Shown: piece by piece, positions 56,309-64,000 of the stretch
How the letters are laid out: each line of letters opens with the position of its first letter
Numbering within the stretch: position 1 is the first letter of the stretch
Assembly (NCBI RefSeq): GCF_902497895.1
Contig: NZ_CABVHQ010000015.1
Coordinates: forward strand, 1-64,000
Length of the DNA stretch: 64,000 nucleotides
Source: Pseudomonas fluorescens
Lineage (GTDB): Bacteria > Pseudomonadota > Gammaproteobacteria > Pseudomonadales > Pseudomonadaceae
Direction of reading: 5' to 3'
Program-made: the position numbers and the translations under genes
Notes under the pieces: model-generated
Databases searched by the model: none
Told to the model about the DNA's origin: nothing
What the model saw: the letters and a program-made list of their open reading frames with translations, nothing else

Positions 56309-57379
56309 ATGCTTGTACAAGCCTATGGCGCTCATGCGGGCGACAAACCCCTTGAGCCTTTGCAGATCAGTCGCCGCCCCCCCGCCGCTCATGACGTTCA
56401 GATTGATATCGCCTTCTGCGGTATCTGCCATTCGGATTTGCACCAGGTGCGCGCCGAGTGGGCAGGCACGCAATTTCCCTGCGTACCGGGGCACGAAATT
56501 GTGGGTCGTGTATCGGCGGTCGGCGCGCATGTTGCGGACTTCAAAGTCGGCGACCTGGTTGGTGTCGGTTGCATCGTCGACAGCTGCAAACACTGTGACG
56601 ACTGTGAAACCGGCCTGGAAAACTATTGCGACGGCATGATTGGCACCTACAACTTCCCGACCCCGGACGCACCTGGCTGGACGCTCGGCGGCTACTCGCA
56701 AAACATCGTGGTGCATGAACGTTACGTCCTGCGCATCCGCCATCCCGAGCACCAACTGGCCGCCGTCGCGCCGCTGCTGTGCGCGGGCATCACCACGTAT
56801 TCCCCGCTGCGTCACTGGAACGCCGGGCCAGGTAAGAAAATCGGCGTGGTCGGCATCGGTGGGCTGGGCCACATGGGCATCAAACTGGCCCATGCGATGG
56901 GCGCCTACGTCGTGGCGTTCACCACGTCCGAATCCAAGCGCGAAGCGGCGAAGGAGTTGGGCGCGGACGAAGTTGTGATATCGCGTAACGCGCAGGAGAT
57001 GGCCGCGCATGCCAAGAGCTTCGACTTCATCCTCAATACCGTCGCAGCGCCCCACGATCTGGATGCTTTTCTGGTGTTGCTCAAGCGCGACGGTGCGCTG
57101 ACGCTGGTCGGTGCGCCCGCCTCGCCGCATCCATCGCCCAACGTGTTCAACCTGATCATGAAGCGCCGGACGATTGCCGGCTCGATGATCGGCGGCATCC
57201 CAGAAACGCAGGAGATGCTGGATTTCTGCGCCGAGCACGGCATCGTCGCCGACATCGAACTGGTTCGAGCCGATCAGATCAACGACGCCTACGAGCGGAT
57301 GCTCAAGGGTGACGTCAAGTATCGCTTCGTGATCGACAACGCCACATTGGCTGGCCAAGCGAAAGACTCCAGCCAATAA
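56309..57379 (+). CDS. Zinc-dependent NAD(P) alcohol dehydrogenase (CAD-like)
   Basis: A 356-residue medium-chain dehydrogenase: CGICHSDLHQV (catalytic zinc C), PGHEIVGRVSAVGAHV, structural zinc cysteines in SCKHCDDCETGLENYCD, and the Rossmann loop GIGGLGHMGIKLA. The lysine/serine-rich TSESKREAAKEL segment suggests NADPH use. It reduces or oxidises aldehydes such as cinnamaldehyde-type compounds. ATG at 56309 gives MLVQAYGAH, the usual start; the frame is open upstream. Hydrolase gene follows 24 bp later. Confidence 0.88.
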   Translation: MLVQAYGAHAGDKPLEPLQISRRPPAAHDVQIDIAFCGICHSDLHQVRAEWAGTQFPCVPGHEIVGRVSAVGAHVADFKVGDLVGVGCIVDSCKHCDDCETGLENYCDGMIGTYNFPTPDAPGWTLGGYSQNIVVHERYVLRIRHPEHQLAAVAPLLCAGITTYSPLRHWNAGPGKKIGVVGIGGLGHMGIKLAHAMGAYVVAFTTSESKREAAKELGADEVVISRNAQEMAAHAKSFDFILNTVAAPHDLDAFLVLLKRDGALTLVGAPASPHPSPNVFNLIMKRRTIAGSMIGGIPETQEMLDFCAEHGIVADIELVRADQINDAYERMLKGDVKYRFVIDNATLAGQAKDSSQ

Positions 57380-57403
57380 CGACTCAACCGAAAGGACGAT
57401 CCA

Positions 57404-58426
57404 GTGAAAGGTATTTTTCTCGCCTTCGGGCTGCTTGTTACCTCTTTTTCTTCAATGGGGGCCGATATGTCAAACGGTGCAGACAACTTCTACAAAAGCG
57501 ACAAAGTGACGGTGGAAAAGATCACCTTCAACAATCAATACGGGATGAAAGTTGCGGGCAACTTGTTCACCCCGAAAGACCTCGACCCGAAAACGAAAAA
57601 CGCCGCCATTATCGTCGGCCACCCCATGGGCGCGGTAAAGGAGCAGAGTGCAAACCTCTACGCCACCAAAATGGCCGAGCAAGGATTTGTCACGTTGTCG
57701 CTGGACTTGTCCTTCTGGGGCGAAAGCGAGGGCACGCCTCGTCAGGCCGTCTCGCCTGATATCTACGCCGAAGACTTCAGTGCCGCCGTAGACTTTCTCG
57801 GCACTCGACCGATAGTTGATCATGAGCGTATCGGCGTCATCGGAATCTGTGGCAGTGGTAGCTTCGCCATCAGTGCGGCCAAGATTGATCCGCGTCTCAA
57901 GGCCATCGCCACCGTCAGCATGTACGACATGGGCGCGGCCAATCGTAATGGCCTCAAGCACGGCGTAACGGCTGAACAACGCCAGCAGATCATTCGCGAA
58001 GCGGCGCAACAGCGCGATGTGGAGTTCCAGGGTGGGCAGACCCGCCATACCAGCGGCTCACCACTGAAGCTGACCGGCAATACCGTGGGGGACGAGTTCT
58101 ACGACTTCTACCGCACTCCACGAGGTGAGCTTACGCCTGCCGGCGCGTCGGCGCAGACAACCACCATGCCGACGCTGACCAGTAACGTGAAATTCATGAA
58201 CTTCTATCCGTTCAACGACATCGAAACCATCTCCCCTCGCCCGCTGCTGTTCATTGCTGGCGCCCAGGCACACTCACTCGAGTTCAGTGAGGATGCGTAC
58301 AAACGCGCTGCCGAACCTAAAGAACTGCTCATCATTCCGGATGCCGGGCATGTGGATCTTTACGACCGGGCCAACCTCATTCCATTCGCCAAGTTGACCT
58401 CGTTCTTCAAAAGCAACCTGAAGTAG
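57404..58426 (+). CDS. Secreted dienelactone-hydrolase-like alpha/beta hydrolase
   Basis: A 340-residue protein with a Sec-type signal (GIFLAFGLLVTSFSSMGA). The alpha/beta-hydrolase core has AAIIVGHPMGAVKEQSANLYA, the SFWGESEG loop and the nucleophile elbow GVIGICGSGSFAIS. The elbow reads G-x-C-x-S, so the nucleophile is probably cysteine, as in dienelactone hydrolases. The histidine is in IIPDAGHVDLYD. It probably acts in the periplasm, an unusual place for this family, and is linked to the adjacent dehydrogenase. Confidence 0.82.
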   Translation: MKGIFLAFGLLVTSFSSMGADMSNGADNFYKSDKVTVEKITFNNQYGMKVAGNLFTPKDLDPKTKNAAIIVGHPMGAVKEQSANLYATKMAEQGFVTLSLDLSFWGESEGTPRQAVSPDIYAEDFSAAVDFLGTRPIVDHERIGVIGICGSGSFAISAAKIDPRLKAIATVSMYDMGAANRNGLKHGVTAEQRQQIIREAAQQRDVEFQGGQTRHTSGSPLKLTGNTVGDEFYDFYRTPRGELTPAGASAQTTTMPTLTSNVKFMNFYPFNDIETISPRPLLFIAGAQAHSLEFSEDAYKRAAEPKELLIIPDAGHVDLYDRANLIPFAKLTSFFKSNLK

Positions 58427-58514
58427 CCTGAACGGTGCCCTGGCCGGGCATCCGTTCTCTCTCGCGGCCTCGTTCCCGGGGCCGCGACGCTTCGCGCATT
58501 ACAGGATTCAATCA

Positions 58515-59723
58515 ATGATCCAACACACTCTCTCAGCCCCGCGAAAACCTGAGCAATCGTGGGGTGCTGTGTTCGCCATGTCGCTTGCCGCCTTCGTTCT
58601 GGTGGCATCGGAGTTCATGCCCGTCAGCCTGCTGACGCCGATTGCGGCCGATCTGCATATCACCGAAGGGCAAGCGGGCCAGGGCATTTCGGTCTCTGGG
58701 CTGTTTGCGCTGTTCGCCAGCCTCCTGACCGCTTCGGTGGCGGCGCGAGTCGACCGCAAGCCACTGCTGTTGTCCCTGACTGTGCTGATGATCGTTTCGG
58801 GAACCGTGGTCGCGTTCGCGCCGAACTACTGGGTGTTCATGGTCGGCCGCGCGCTGATCGGCGTGGCAATTGGTGGCTTCTGGTCATTGTCGGCGGCAAC
58901 CGCCATACGCCTGGTGCCTGATGAACAGATCGCTCGCGCCATGGCAGTCGTCAATGGCGGCAACGCTCTGGCGACAGTAATTGCAGCACCTTTGGGCAGT
59001 TTTCTCGGCTCCTTGATCGGATGGCGCAGTGCATTTTTGTGCGTCATCCCGGTCGCGGTAGTCGCCAGTGTCTGGCTTTTGGTCAGCCTTCCTGCGATGA
59101 AGTCACAAAGCGGTTCAGGCACTGGAAATGTTTTCAGGTTGATGAAAAGCACACCGGTCGCGCTAGGCATGGCGGCGGTCAGTGTCTTTTTCATGGGCCA
59201 GTTCATGCTATTTACCTACCTGCGCCCGTTCCTTGAAACGGTCACGCAAGTCAGTGTTTCCATGCTGTCGCTGATGTTGCTCGTCCTCGGTCTGGCAGGC
59301 CTGGCGGGCACCTTCCTGATTGAAGCATTCTTGAAAAATGGCCTGCATCGCACACTTATCTTCATCCCGATATTGATGGCGGTGATCGCACTGGCACTCG
59401 TTTCATTCGGCAGCTCGGTGGCCACCACCACCGTCTTGCTGGGTCTCTGGGGGCTGGTTGCGACCGCTGCGCCGGTGGGATGGTGGACATGGCTGGCCAG
59501 AACATTGCCAGAGGATGCTGAAGCGGGAGGCGGCTTAATGGTCGCGATCATACAACTGGCCATTGCATCGGGCGCAACCGTTGGCGGGTTGGTATTTGAC
59601 TCGAACGGCTATCGAGCGACTTTCGAGTTGAGCGCCACGTTGCTAGGCGTGGCAGCTGTGCTTGCCTTCCTGGCTGCACGCGCAGCCTCGCGGGAGCCTG
59701 TTGCATCGGAGAGCATCGCTTGA
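58515..59723 (+). CDS. MFS exporter (DHA1, AraJ/sugar-efflux-like)
   Basis: A 402-residue 12-helix major facilitator: SLAAFVLVASEFMPVSLLTPIAADLHITEGQAGQGISVSGLFA, then RVDRKPLLLSLTVLMIVSG (motif A) and GRALIGVAIGGFWSLSAATAIRLV. The last features match the arabinose/sugar efflux and chloramphenicol-type exporters. It lies 88 bp after the hydrolase and may be in the same unit. Confidence 0.88.
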   Translation: MIQHTLSAPRKPEQSWGAVFAMSLAAFVLVASEFMPVSLLTPIAADLHITEGQAGQGISVSGLFALFASLLTASVAARVDRKPLLLSLTVLMIVSGTVVAFAPNYWVFMVGRALIGVAIGGFWSLSAATAIRLVPDEQIARAMAVVNGGNALATVIAAPLGSFLGSLIGWRSAFLCVIPVAVVASVWLLVSLPAMKSQSGSGTGNVFRLMKSTPVALGMAAVSVFFMGQFMLFTYLRPFLETVTQVSVSMLSLMLLVLGLAGLAGTFLIEAFLKNGLHRTLIFIPILMAVIALALVSFGSSVATTTVLLGLWGLVATAAPVGWWTWLARTLPEDAEAGGGLMVAIIQLAIASGATVGGLVFDSNGYRATFELSATLLGVAAVLAFLAARAASREPVASESIA

Positions 59724-59767
59724 AAAAACACAAGACGCGCCAAGGCGAATCTTGTGGTCCCAGTGGC

Positions 59768-59815
59768 GTGTAGTGGTCAACTAATCCCGGACACGACGTT
59801 AAGTTTTTCTTCGGC
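59768..59815. mobile_element. Insertion-sequence end remnant (IS3-like)
   Basis: The sequence tgtagtggtcaactaatccc (from 59770), followed by ggacacg and a few bases later aagtttttcttcgg, resembles the inverted end of an IS3-family element. No transposase is adjacent. It marks the start of the second accessory patch. Confidence 0.4.
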
Positions 59816-59830
59816 CCAAAGCTGGTGGGG

Positions 59831-60355
59831 CTACGGGCGAATCCAGGAAGACTGATCTTTGGGGAGGTCTTGGTGAGGATCATTGACCATGATGGTGCCG
59901 TGCTCAGGTATCTGGTCGGTATAGACCACGAGATTCGTGCCTGGGGGGTTTGCAGCCGATTTGAAGAGAATGCCTGAGCAGCCGTCGGCCATGACGAGGT
60001 CCCCGATCACCCAACTCGGGGGCTCGATGTCCTGGGCGAAATAGAGGTTGCGCCAGTCACAGTAGAATTCCTGCCATAGCGGGGGCCAGGAATCATCGAG
60101 TCCACCCGTGAAATCAACAACCCGATCAAGGCTGAGCACGTAGCTCACCAACGTACCAGGCGGCAGTATGGTGCCGCCCTGACGGTATTCGCCGAGCGCC
60201 GTCATCTCGTCTAACGAGAGATACAGGGCCGCGAGTCCCTTTCGGTTTGCGCGGCCCCCGGCCATAGCGGCCCCCTCGCCAGAAGTGGGCTTGAAAGCCC
60301 ACTTAGGTGTATGGACGCGGTAGCAGACCAGATCACGGACGGAGGTAACAATCAT
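59831..60355 (-). CDS. RES-domain toxin
   Basis: A 174-residue protein. VCYRVHTPKWAF (the R of the RES signature), GEGAAMAGGRANRKGLAALYLS (E and S positions) and WRNLYFAQDIEPPSWVIGD are typical of RES toxins, which degrade NAD+ and arrest growth. Its ATG overlaps the antitoxin stop by four bases, so translation is coupled. Partner: the Xre/MbcA-like gene upstream. Confidence 0.85.
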   Translation of the reverse strand: MIVTSVRDLVCYRVHTPKWAFKPTSGEGAAMAGGRANRKGLAALYLSLDEMTALGEYRQGGTILPPGTLVSYVLSLDRVVDFTGGLDDSWPPLWQEFYCDWRNLYFAQDIEPPSWVIGDLVMADGCSGILFKSAANPPGTNLVVYTDQIPEHGTIMVNDPHQDLPKDQSSWIRP

Positions 60356-60753
60356 CCCTGAGCACCTGCCTCCCAAGACTGCAGATACTCGAGCAGCTTG
60401 TCGGTTTTTCCGTCGCTGACAATCTCCTCAGCGGTTTTGTATCCGAACGTCTGCAGCGGTTCGTTCTTGAACCAGTAGATTGCTTTATCGATGTCGGTTC
60501 CCATGTCAGCAACCGCGCGTACCACACGGATAGTGTCGCGGATGTAACCCTGCACCTTGTCCGACTCAGGTGCATTACGGACTGTATTGCGATGGACATG
60601 GGCGCGCTGCGCGAAGGTCTGCTGATCCATGGAGAACACCTTGACGTAGCGCTCAGGGGAGAACATCACCCGGTTTACCGCCCGGATGGCCTCCATCAAC
60701 GCCTCAAAGCTAGTGGGATGAAAATCCAACGCCGATTCTCTGGCCATGGACAT
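60352..60753 (-). CDS. Xre/MbcA/ParS-type antitoxin
   Basis: A 133-residue antitoxin with an N-terminal helix-turn-helix region (FSMDQQTFAQRAHVHRNTVRNAPESD) and the C-terminal MbcA/DUF2384 toxin-binding domain (DIDKAIYWFKNEPLQTFGYKTAEEIV). Such proteins block the RES active site and repress the operon. GAGAGG precedes the ATG. Confidence 0.85.
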   Translation of the reverse strand: MSMARESALDFHPTSFEALMEAIRAVNRVMFSPERYVKVFSMDQQTFAQRAHVHRNTVRNAPESDKVQGYIRDTIRVVRAVADMGTDIDKAIYWFKNEPLQTFGYKTAEEIVSDGKTDKLLEYLQSWEAGAQG

Positions 60754-61542
60754 TTACCTCTCTGGTTGCTGCACGCTCTATGCACAATATTCGCACAATA
60801 TTAGCACATTTCAATCAGTTCTTCGTCCCTCGATAATTGCTGTTGGCCGGGTACCCTGCCCCATAACTGCTTCAAGATTGCTCCCAGCGGCAGACGTCAT
60901 CAGACCTAGTGACAGCACCGGCGCGCAGGACTCGCCCCACAGTCCAGCGAAATACGCTGACATTTCCGAACCCGAAGGCGGAATTTCAACCGTATGCGTT
61001 ACGGGCACCCATGGATAGATGTAACGGCTTGCAATCGAAAATAGCCGTGCTCGCATTCAACGCATTTTTCAGCTCAAATTAATTGCGACTGACGGGGCCC
61101 TCTGATTCACATTAGCTGCGAGCTTGACTCGTGCTCACATTGTTTGCGACTGATCGGCCATCCATCAAACGAGGGGTATGGGGCCGATAGAGTAACCGGA
61201 CTTGATCATGGAGGTTGGCGCCGAAGCGTCAGAAAATGCAGGCGTCGCCCGACTCTGCCACCGTACGAGAAATAATCTTGACGGCTGAGGATGCGTATTT
61301 CAACTGCGACGTTCGCGGCAGTCCTAAGTAGGGTTTTAGATTCCATTGCCTCCAACTATGCCTCCTTATATTTAAAGCTGCTGAAGGTGGTGCGGCTCAT
61401 AACAAAATACATAAAATAACTGTCAGATTTGACAGTATCTACCAAGGAGAAATACAGCTATAAACTCCCGTATGCATACGCTCAATATGTTTGTCTATCG
61501 ATGTGCTGAGCTATTTTCTAAATTTCTCAAACAGGCGCCGTG
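60754..61542. other. Gene-poor stretch with repeat relics and an AT-rich promoter
   Basis: The first part (to about 61060) has only weak open frames on either strand. Around 61070-61160 the sequence contains attcacattagctgcgagc and gctcacattgtttgcgactg, a pair of related units that look like an insertion-sequence end; cttcacatgagctgcgagct near 4545 is similar. From 61360 the DNA is AT-rich and leads into the glutaredoxin gene. Confidence 0.45.
61420..61435 (+). promoter_or_regulatory. LexA-like (SOS) box
   Basis: CTGTCAGATTTGACAG fits the LexA consensus CTGT-N8-ACAG and is flanked by A and T to give a seven-base dyad. It sits 108 bp upstream of the glutaredoxin start in AT-rich DNA. Confidence 0.55.
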
Positions 61543-61851
61543 ATGGATACTACACAACAAAGAATCATTGATATTGTAAAAAACAACAATGTTGTTTTAT
61601 TCGTGAAAGGTACAGAACAGCTTCCTATGTGCGGCTTCAGTTCAAGCGCCATTAGTATATTGAGAGCCTGCGGAGTAGAGAATATATTCACCTTTAATGT
61701 TGAAGACGAAAATGTAAGACAAGGGATCAGGGAGTATTCTAATTTTCCTACCTTCCCGCAACTTTACGTCAAAGGAGAATTCATTGGTGGGAGCGATATC
61801 ATGGTGGAGATGTATGAAAACGGAGAATTACAAAAAGTGCTAAACGCCTAA
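61543..61851 (+). CDS. Monothiol glutaredoxin (Grx4 type), AT-rich
   Basis: A 102-residue protein with the CGFS active site (C30 in LPMCGFSSSA), the cis-proline TFPQLY and the glutathione-binding GGSDIMVEMYENGEL. Family members bind and deliver [2Fe-2S] clusters with BolA-like partners. Composition is much richer in A+T than the neighbouring genes, suggesting acquisition; the core genome should have its own grxD. It lies behind the LexA-like box. ATG at 61543 is preferred to the GTG at 61540. Confidence 0.85.
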   Translation: MDTTQQRIIDIVKNNNVVLFVKGTEQLPMCGFSSSAISILRACGVENIFTFNVEDENVRQGIREYSNFPTFPQLYVKGEFIGGSDIMVEMYENGELQKVLNA

Positions 61852-61997
61852 ACAAAACGGTTTTTTTCACTAATGTTAGAATATTTTTGGCAAAGGAGTT
61901 TGGAGAGCAATGGAGCAGAGCGTGTATTTAAGCCAGTGCCTGCCTGAATAACAGGAACTGGCTTAACGTCCGATTCTTCCCGAATTCTGCCCCCGTT

Positions 61998-62310
61998 TTA
62001 AATCGGTAGCCCCGCTGCGAGCATCTTGTCGCGCAGCTCAGATGCGCGGGCCGGATCAAGTGCGTTGCTGAACAACGCCTTGATCTCATTGGGACGAGCA
62101 TCGAACTGCTCCACCAGATCCTTGATACGGTAACCATGGCGCGTCAGGGTCGGTTCCAAGTCATCCAGTTGTCGGGACAACACGGAGTCCACCAGTTCCG
62201 CCGAAACGGGTTTCTCACCAGTCAAGTAGCCAGCCTCAAAGGACAGGCTCAGATGCAGTTGAGTTTGCAGTGGCGTACGTAGCTTGGTACTTTGAGTTTT
62301 CTCGATAGGA
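61998..62310 (-). pseudogene. Transposition ATPase (TniB/ExeA-like), C-terminal fragment
   Basis: It reads LRTPLQTQLHLSLSFEAGYLTGEKPVSAELV, LSRQLDDLEPTLTRHGYRIKDLVEQFDARPNEIKALF and LRDKMLAAGLPI. I recognise this as the end of the AAA ATPase that partners some DDE transposases. The P-loop half is missing, and the 5' side is replaced by the small gene on the other strand. Confidence 0.7.
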
Positions 62311-62319
62311 GTTGAATCC

Positions 62320-62535
62320 ATGTCAAATCTGGATCTTTTGCCAAGTTTGCTTTCTAAGATAAACGAAAACCAGTTAGCCCTAGAGGCTGCTGTTTTGGTG
62401 CTCGCAAACTGGGTTGAACAACGCGACAACGAAGAAGTTGGTCAGAATGTCCGTGGAGCGTTAAACACGATTGATAAAAACGAAGAGTTTATTAAGTTGA
62501 CTTTGGCTGTGCTGATGGCGCCCGAAGGGCATTAG
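62320..62535 (+). CDS. Small conserved protein, paralogue of 6908
   Basis: A 71-residue protein, LLPSLLSKINENQLALEAAV, NWVEQRDNEEVGQNVRGALN and EFIKLTLAVLMAPEGH. It is about two-thirds identical to the gene at 6908. It has an AGGAG site before the ATG. Function unknown. The two copies are 55 kb apart, each in accessory DNA. Confidence 0.8.
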   Translation: MSNLDLLPSLLSKINENQLALEAAVLVLANWVEQRDNEEVGQNVRGALNTIDKNEEFIKLTLAVLMAPEGH

Positions 62536-62695
62536 TCTTAGCGTACGATTTTTTCCGAATTCTGTAGGCTCCCCCTTCAAGTGACCTCCGGGATCGGTAT
62601 ATGGCTCGTGGTCGTCGCTGTCTAGACGCTTGCCTGGAACAGGTGACGGACGATGTACTTGTGCTCCAGGTTCAGGCAGGTCGAGGTATGACAAG

Positions 62696-62920
62696 TCAGG
62701 CGTTACACGTAAGAAAAAGCTCAAAATTCTTGGGCAGCTCTAGCGAGCAAAGCTGTTCTATAGCGCTAATTTGCTCCGCAGTAAGCCGATAGTCGTACAC
62801 ACAATCATCATCCTTTACCCAGCCCATTATCGGTTTCAAATCTGCGACAGAAACCGGAATTTCCTTTTCAAAGGAAGCGAAATCCTCACCTTGAGGAACT
62901 CCCATCATCACATGTTTCAT
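62696..62920 (-). CDS. Putative bacteriocin immunity protein (second)
   Basis: A 74-residue acidic protein: VADLKPIMGWVKDDDCVYDYRLTAEQISAIEQLCSLELP, ending FELFLTCNA. It shares IMGW, LTAEQ and the C-terminal strand pattern with the upstream gene at 63027. I recall similar proteins as DUF7683. Its position after a pyocin gene makes immunity the likely role. Confidence 0.6.
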   Translation of the reverse strand: MKHVMMGVPQGEDFASFEKEIPVSVADLKPIMGWVKDDDCVYDYRLTAEQISAIEQLCSLELPKNFELFLTCNA

Positions 62921-63026
62921 GGCTCTACTTCCTTGTTGGATCTGCTGGTTTGTTTTGCTCGCCCAGTGCCTGGCATTCGTGTGCGTGGCGCCTAATGCCC
63001 TTCGGGCAGGTCGAGGCATGCCGAAT

Positions 63027-63266
63027 CTATGAGTGGCTACCAATGAACAGCGTCAGCCCTTCTATCGCAGACTCACCAAGCACTCCAGCGATAAGCTTTG
63101 CTTGCTCTGCCGTTAGCTCTGACTCGCCACCTAAACCATCCTCAAGAGAAGACCAGCCCATTATTTCTAATACCGATGGCTCTAAGTCCTTCTGTATGAC
63201 TTGTTTGTATTGCAATGAGTCATCTTCATCCGGCTCTGGAAAAAAGCCTGTTATGCGTATGTACAT
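63027..63266 (-). CDS. Putative bacteriocin immunity protein (first)
   Basis: A 79-residue acidic protein, MYIRITGFFPEPDEDDSLQY, LEIMGWSSLEDGLGGE and LTAEQAKLIAGVLGE. It starts 15 bp after the pyocin stop, the usual place for the immunity gene that blocks the toxin domain. It does not resemble the colicin E3 immunity protein in sequence, so the family differs although the toxin is E3-like. Confidence 0.65.
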   Translation of the reverse strand: MYIRITGFFPEPDEDDSLQYKQVIQKDLEPSVLEIMGWSSLEDGLGGESELTAEQAKLIAGVLGESAIEGLTLFIGSHS

Positions 63267-63281
63267 GATTGGTCTCTCAAT

Positions 63282-64000
63282 TCATTTTAGTGTTGTTCTA
63301 CCGGGTTTTGCAGGCTTGTTTTTCTCGCCAGTTTCGGCGTTGAACTCCCCTAAATGCTTACCTTGCTTGTCGTAAATCTCAACTGCACCATGCTGAAAAT
63401 CCCATTCATAGATCCGACCCTTGCTATCTTTCCAACGATCCCGTTTTTTACCACCGCCTTGAACTGCCGACTTTGGCCGAACACTCACAGCATCCGGAAA
63501 AGCAAGTAGTACATCAGGAGCGACATGGTAACCAAGGCCACCCGGCACACTAAGCACAATGTATAGCGGTTTTATGCCCGAGTCAGTCGGGAAAACGAGG
63601 ATGAAATCCTTGTAATCAGGCGGATGGATCGGGTTGACGATGATGTTATCCGCTTGCTCGGTCGGCGGATAAATCCAGATTTGTGGGGCTTGTGGTGCGC
63701 TTTCTAATGGGGGAATCCCTGAGGTACTGGACGGGTCAACCGCTGGTGTCCAGATCAAGGTTACCCCGTCACCGAAATCGGCCACTTGCTGAGGGCCTTG
63801 TGCCTTGAACTGCACGACTGGAATCATTTCCCAATCGCTGCGTTTCTGCGTGTTGTACCCATAGCCCTTCAAGGTGCCGTCGGCTTGTTGCTCGACATGC
63901 AACCGAACACGGGTACGGCCTTCCTTGAGCGACTGAAGCTGTTCATCGGTGTACAGGCTGCTGTCACCAAGACTCGACGGCCAGAGTAAGGCCACCAAGC
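63282..64000 (-). CDS. S-type pyocin with colicin-E3-like rRNase domain (5' end outside window)
   Basis: The 237 visible residues contain the S-pyocin translocation domain (WTPAVDPSSTSGIPPL, IIVNPIHPPDYKDFILVFPTDSGIKPLYIVLS) and a C-terminal toxin domain: QGGGKKRDRWKDSKGRIYEWDFQHGAVEIYDKQGKHLGEFNAETG. This closely follows colicin E3 (GGGK-x-x-RW, YEWDSQHGELE, GSFDPKTG), which cuts 16S rRNA near the decoding site. Before it, GYHVAPD keeps the Y-H-x-A-P of the catalytic loop, but the positions of the E3 acidic residues differ (see findings). The N-terminal receptor-binding part lies beyond the window. Two immunity-like genes follow. Confidence 0.82.
   Translation of the reverse strand, partial: LVALLWPSSLGDSSLYTDEQLQSLKEGRTRVRLHVEQQADGTLKGYGYNTQKRSDWEMIPVVQFKAQGPQQVADFGDGVTLIWTPAVDPSSTSGIPPLESAPQAPQIWIYPPTEQADNIIVNPIHPPDYKDFILVFPTDSGIKPLYIVLSVPGGLGYHVAPDVLLAFPDAVSVRPKSAVQGGGKKRDRWKDSKGRIYEWDFQHGAVEIYDKQGKHLGEFNAETGEKNKPAKPGRTTLK

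Larger units (their letters stand above)
61967..62564. repeat. Direct repeat pair around the transposition-ATPase remnant
   Basis: A 23-bp sequence beginning CGTCCGATTCTTCCCG (61967-61989) recurs as CGTACGATTTTTTCCG (62542-62564), with three mismatches overall and both ending GAATTCTG, in the same orientation. The pair brackets the ATPase fragment and the 69-aa-family gene, so the two may have moved or been duplicated together. Confidence 0.55.

Noticed and set aside
60811..61056. 81-codon minus-strand frame with partly protein-like sequence
   Set aside because: No recognisable family, no ribosome site, and it is matched by a similar-length frame on the other strand; too weak to call.

Overview
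The window looks like a chromosomal segment of a Pseudomonas species, most likely of the P. fluorescens group. Signs are the REP-type intergenic palindromes near 100-290 and 2655-2770, an S-type pyocin at the right edge, NodT-type efflux outer-membrane lipoproteins, a Mug glycosylase, and several small protein families that I recall mainly from Pseudomonas. This is inferred from recognised sequence types, not from a database match. No rRNA, tRNA or CRISPR array was seen.

Layout. (1) 1-2.9 kb: core-like DNA with a broken LysR gene, REP repeats and a membrane diguanylate cyclase. (2) About 3-41 kb: a long accessory island, rich in defence genes and full of deletion scars. It holds a methyltransferase pseudogene and a truncated three-component ABC (ABC-3C) operon. 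It also holds an orphan defence-type reverse transcriptase and a DEDDh exonuclease. Next come a Zn-ribbon/Mrr-type nuclease facing an OLD-nuclease/UvrD-helicase pair (Gabija-like), a PIN protein and HEPN-like and MtlR-like proteins. A SIR2-HerA locus is collapsed to its two ends and is followed by a DUF262/HNH (GmrSD-like) protein, a PLD-like protein, and a 920-residue helicase with an embedded nuclease-like motif. Then follow small acidic proteins, an orphan cyclodeaminase-like protein, RNase Z, a decayed IS21-family element, a thymidylate-kinase-like protein and a frameshifted tyrosine-recombinase-like gene. Three copies of one small gene (two of them broken) and a recurrent GGCC hairpin are scattered through this part. 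The island ends near 40.68 kb, inside a thioesterase gene that has lost its 3' end.

(3) 41-59.7 kb: an ordered efflux and redox region. An RND pump and its adaptor are divergent from a TetR gene and an outer-membrane factor, with the same palindromic operator at both promoters. Then come Mug, a second TetR divergent from an EmrAB-type MFS pump with its own outer-membrane factor and an aldo-keto reductase, a truncated LysR gene, AraC divergent from a zinc alcohol dehydrogenase, a secreted dienelactone-hydrolase-like protein, and an MFS exporter. (4) 59.7-64 kb: a second accessory patch with a RES/Xre toxin-antitoxin pair, an AT-rich monothiol glutaredoxin behind a LexA-like box, a transposition-ATPase remnant, and the 3' part of a colicin-E3-like S-type pyocin with two tandem putative immunity genes.

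The main biological theme is anti-phage defence turnover: intact modules lie beside recognisable wrecks of others (ABC-3C, SIR2-HerA), with several recombination breakpoints that can be read to within a few bases.
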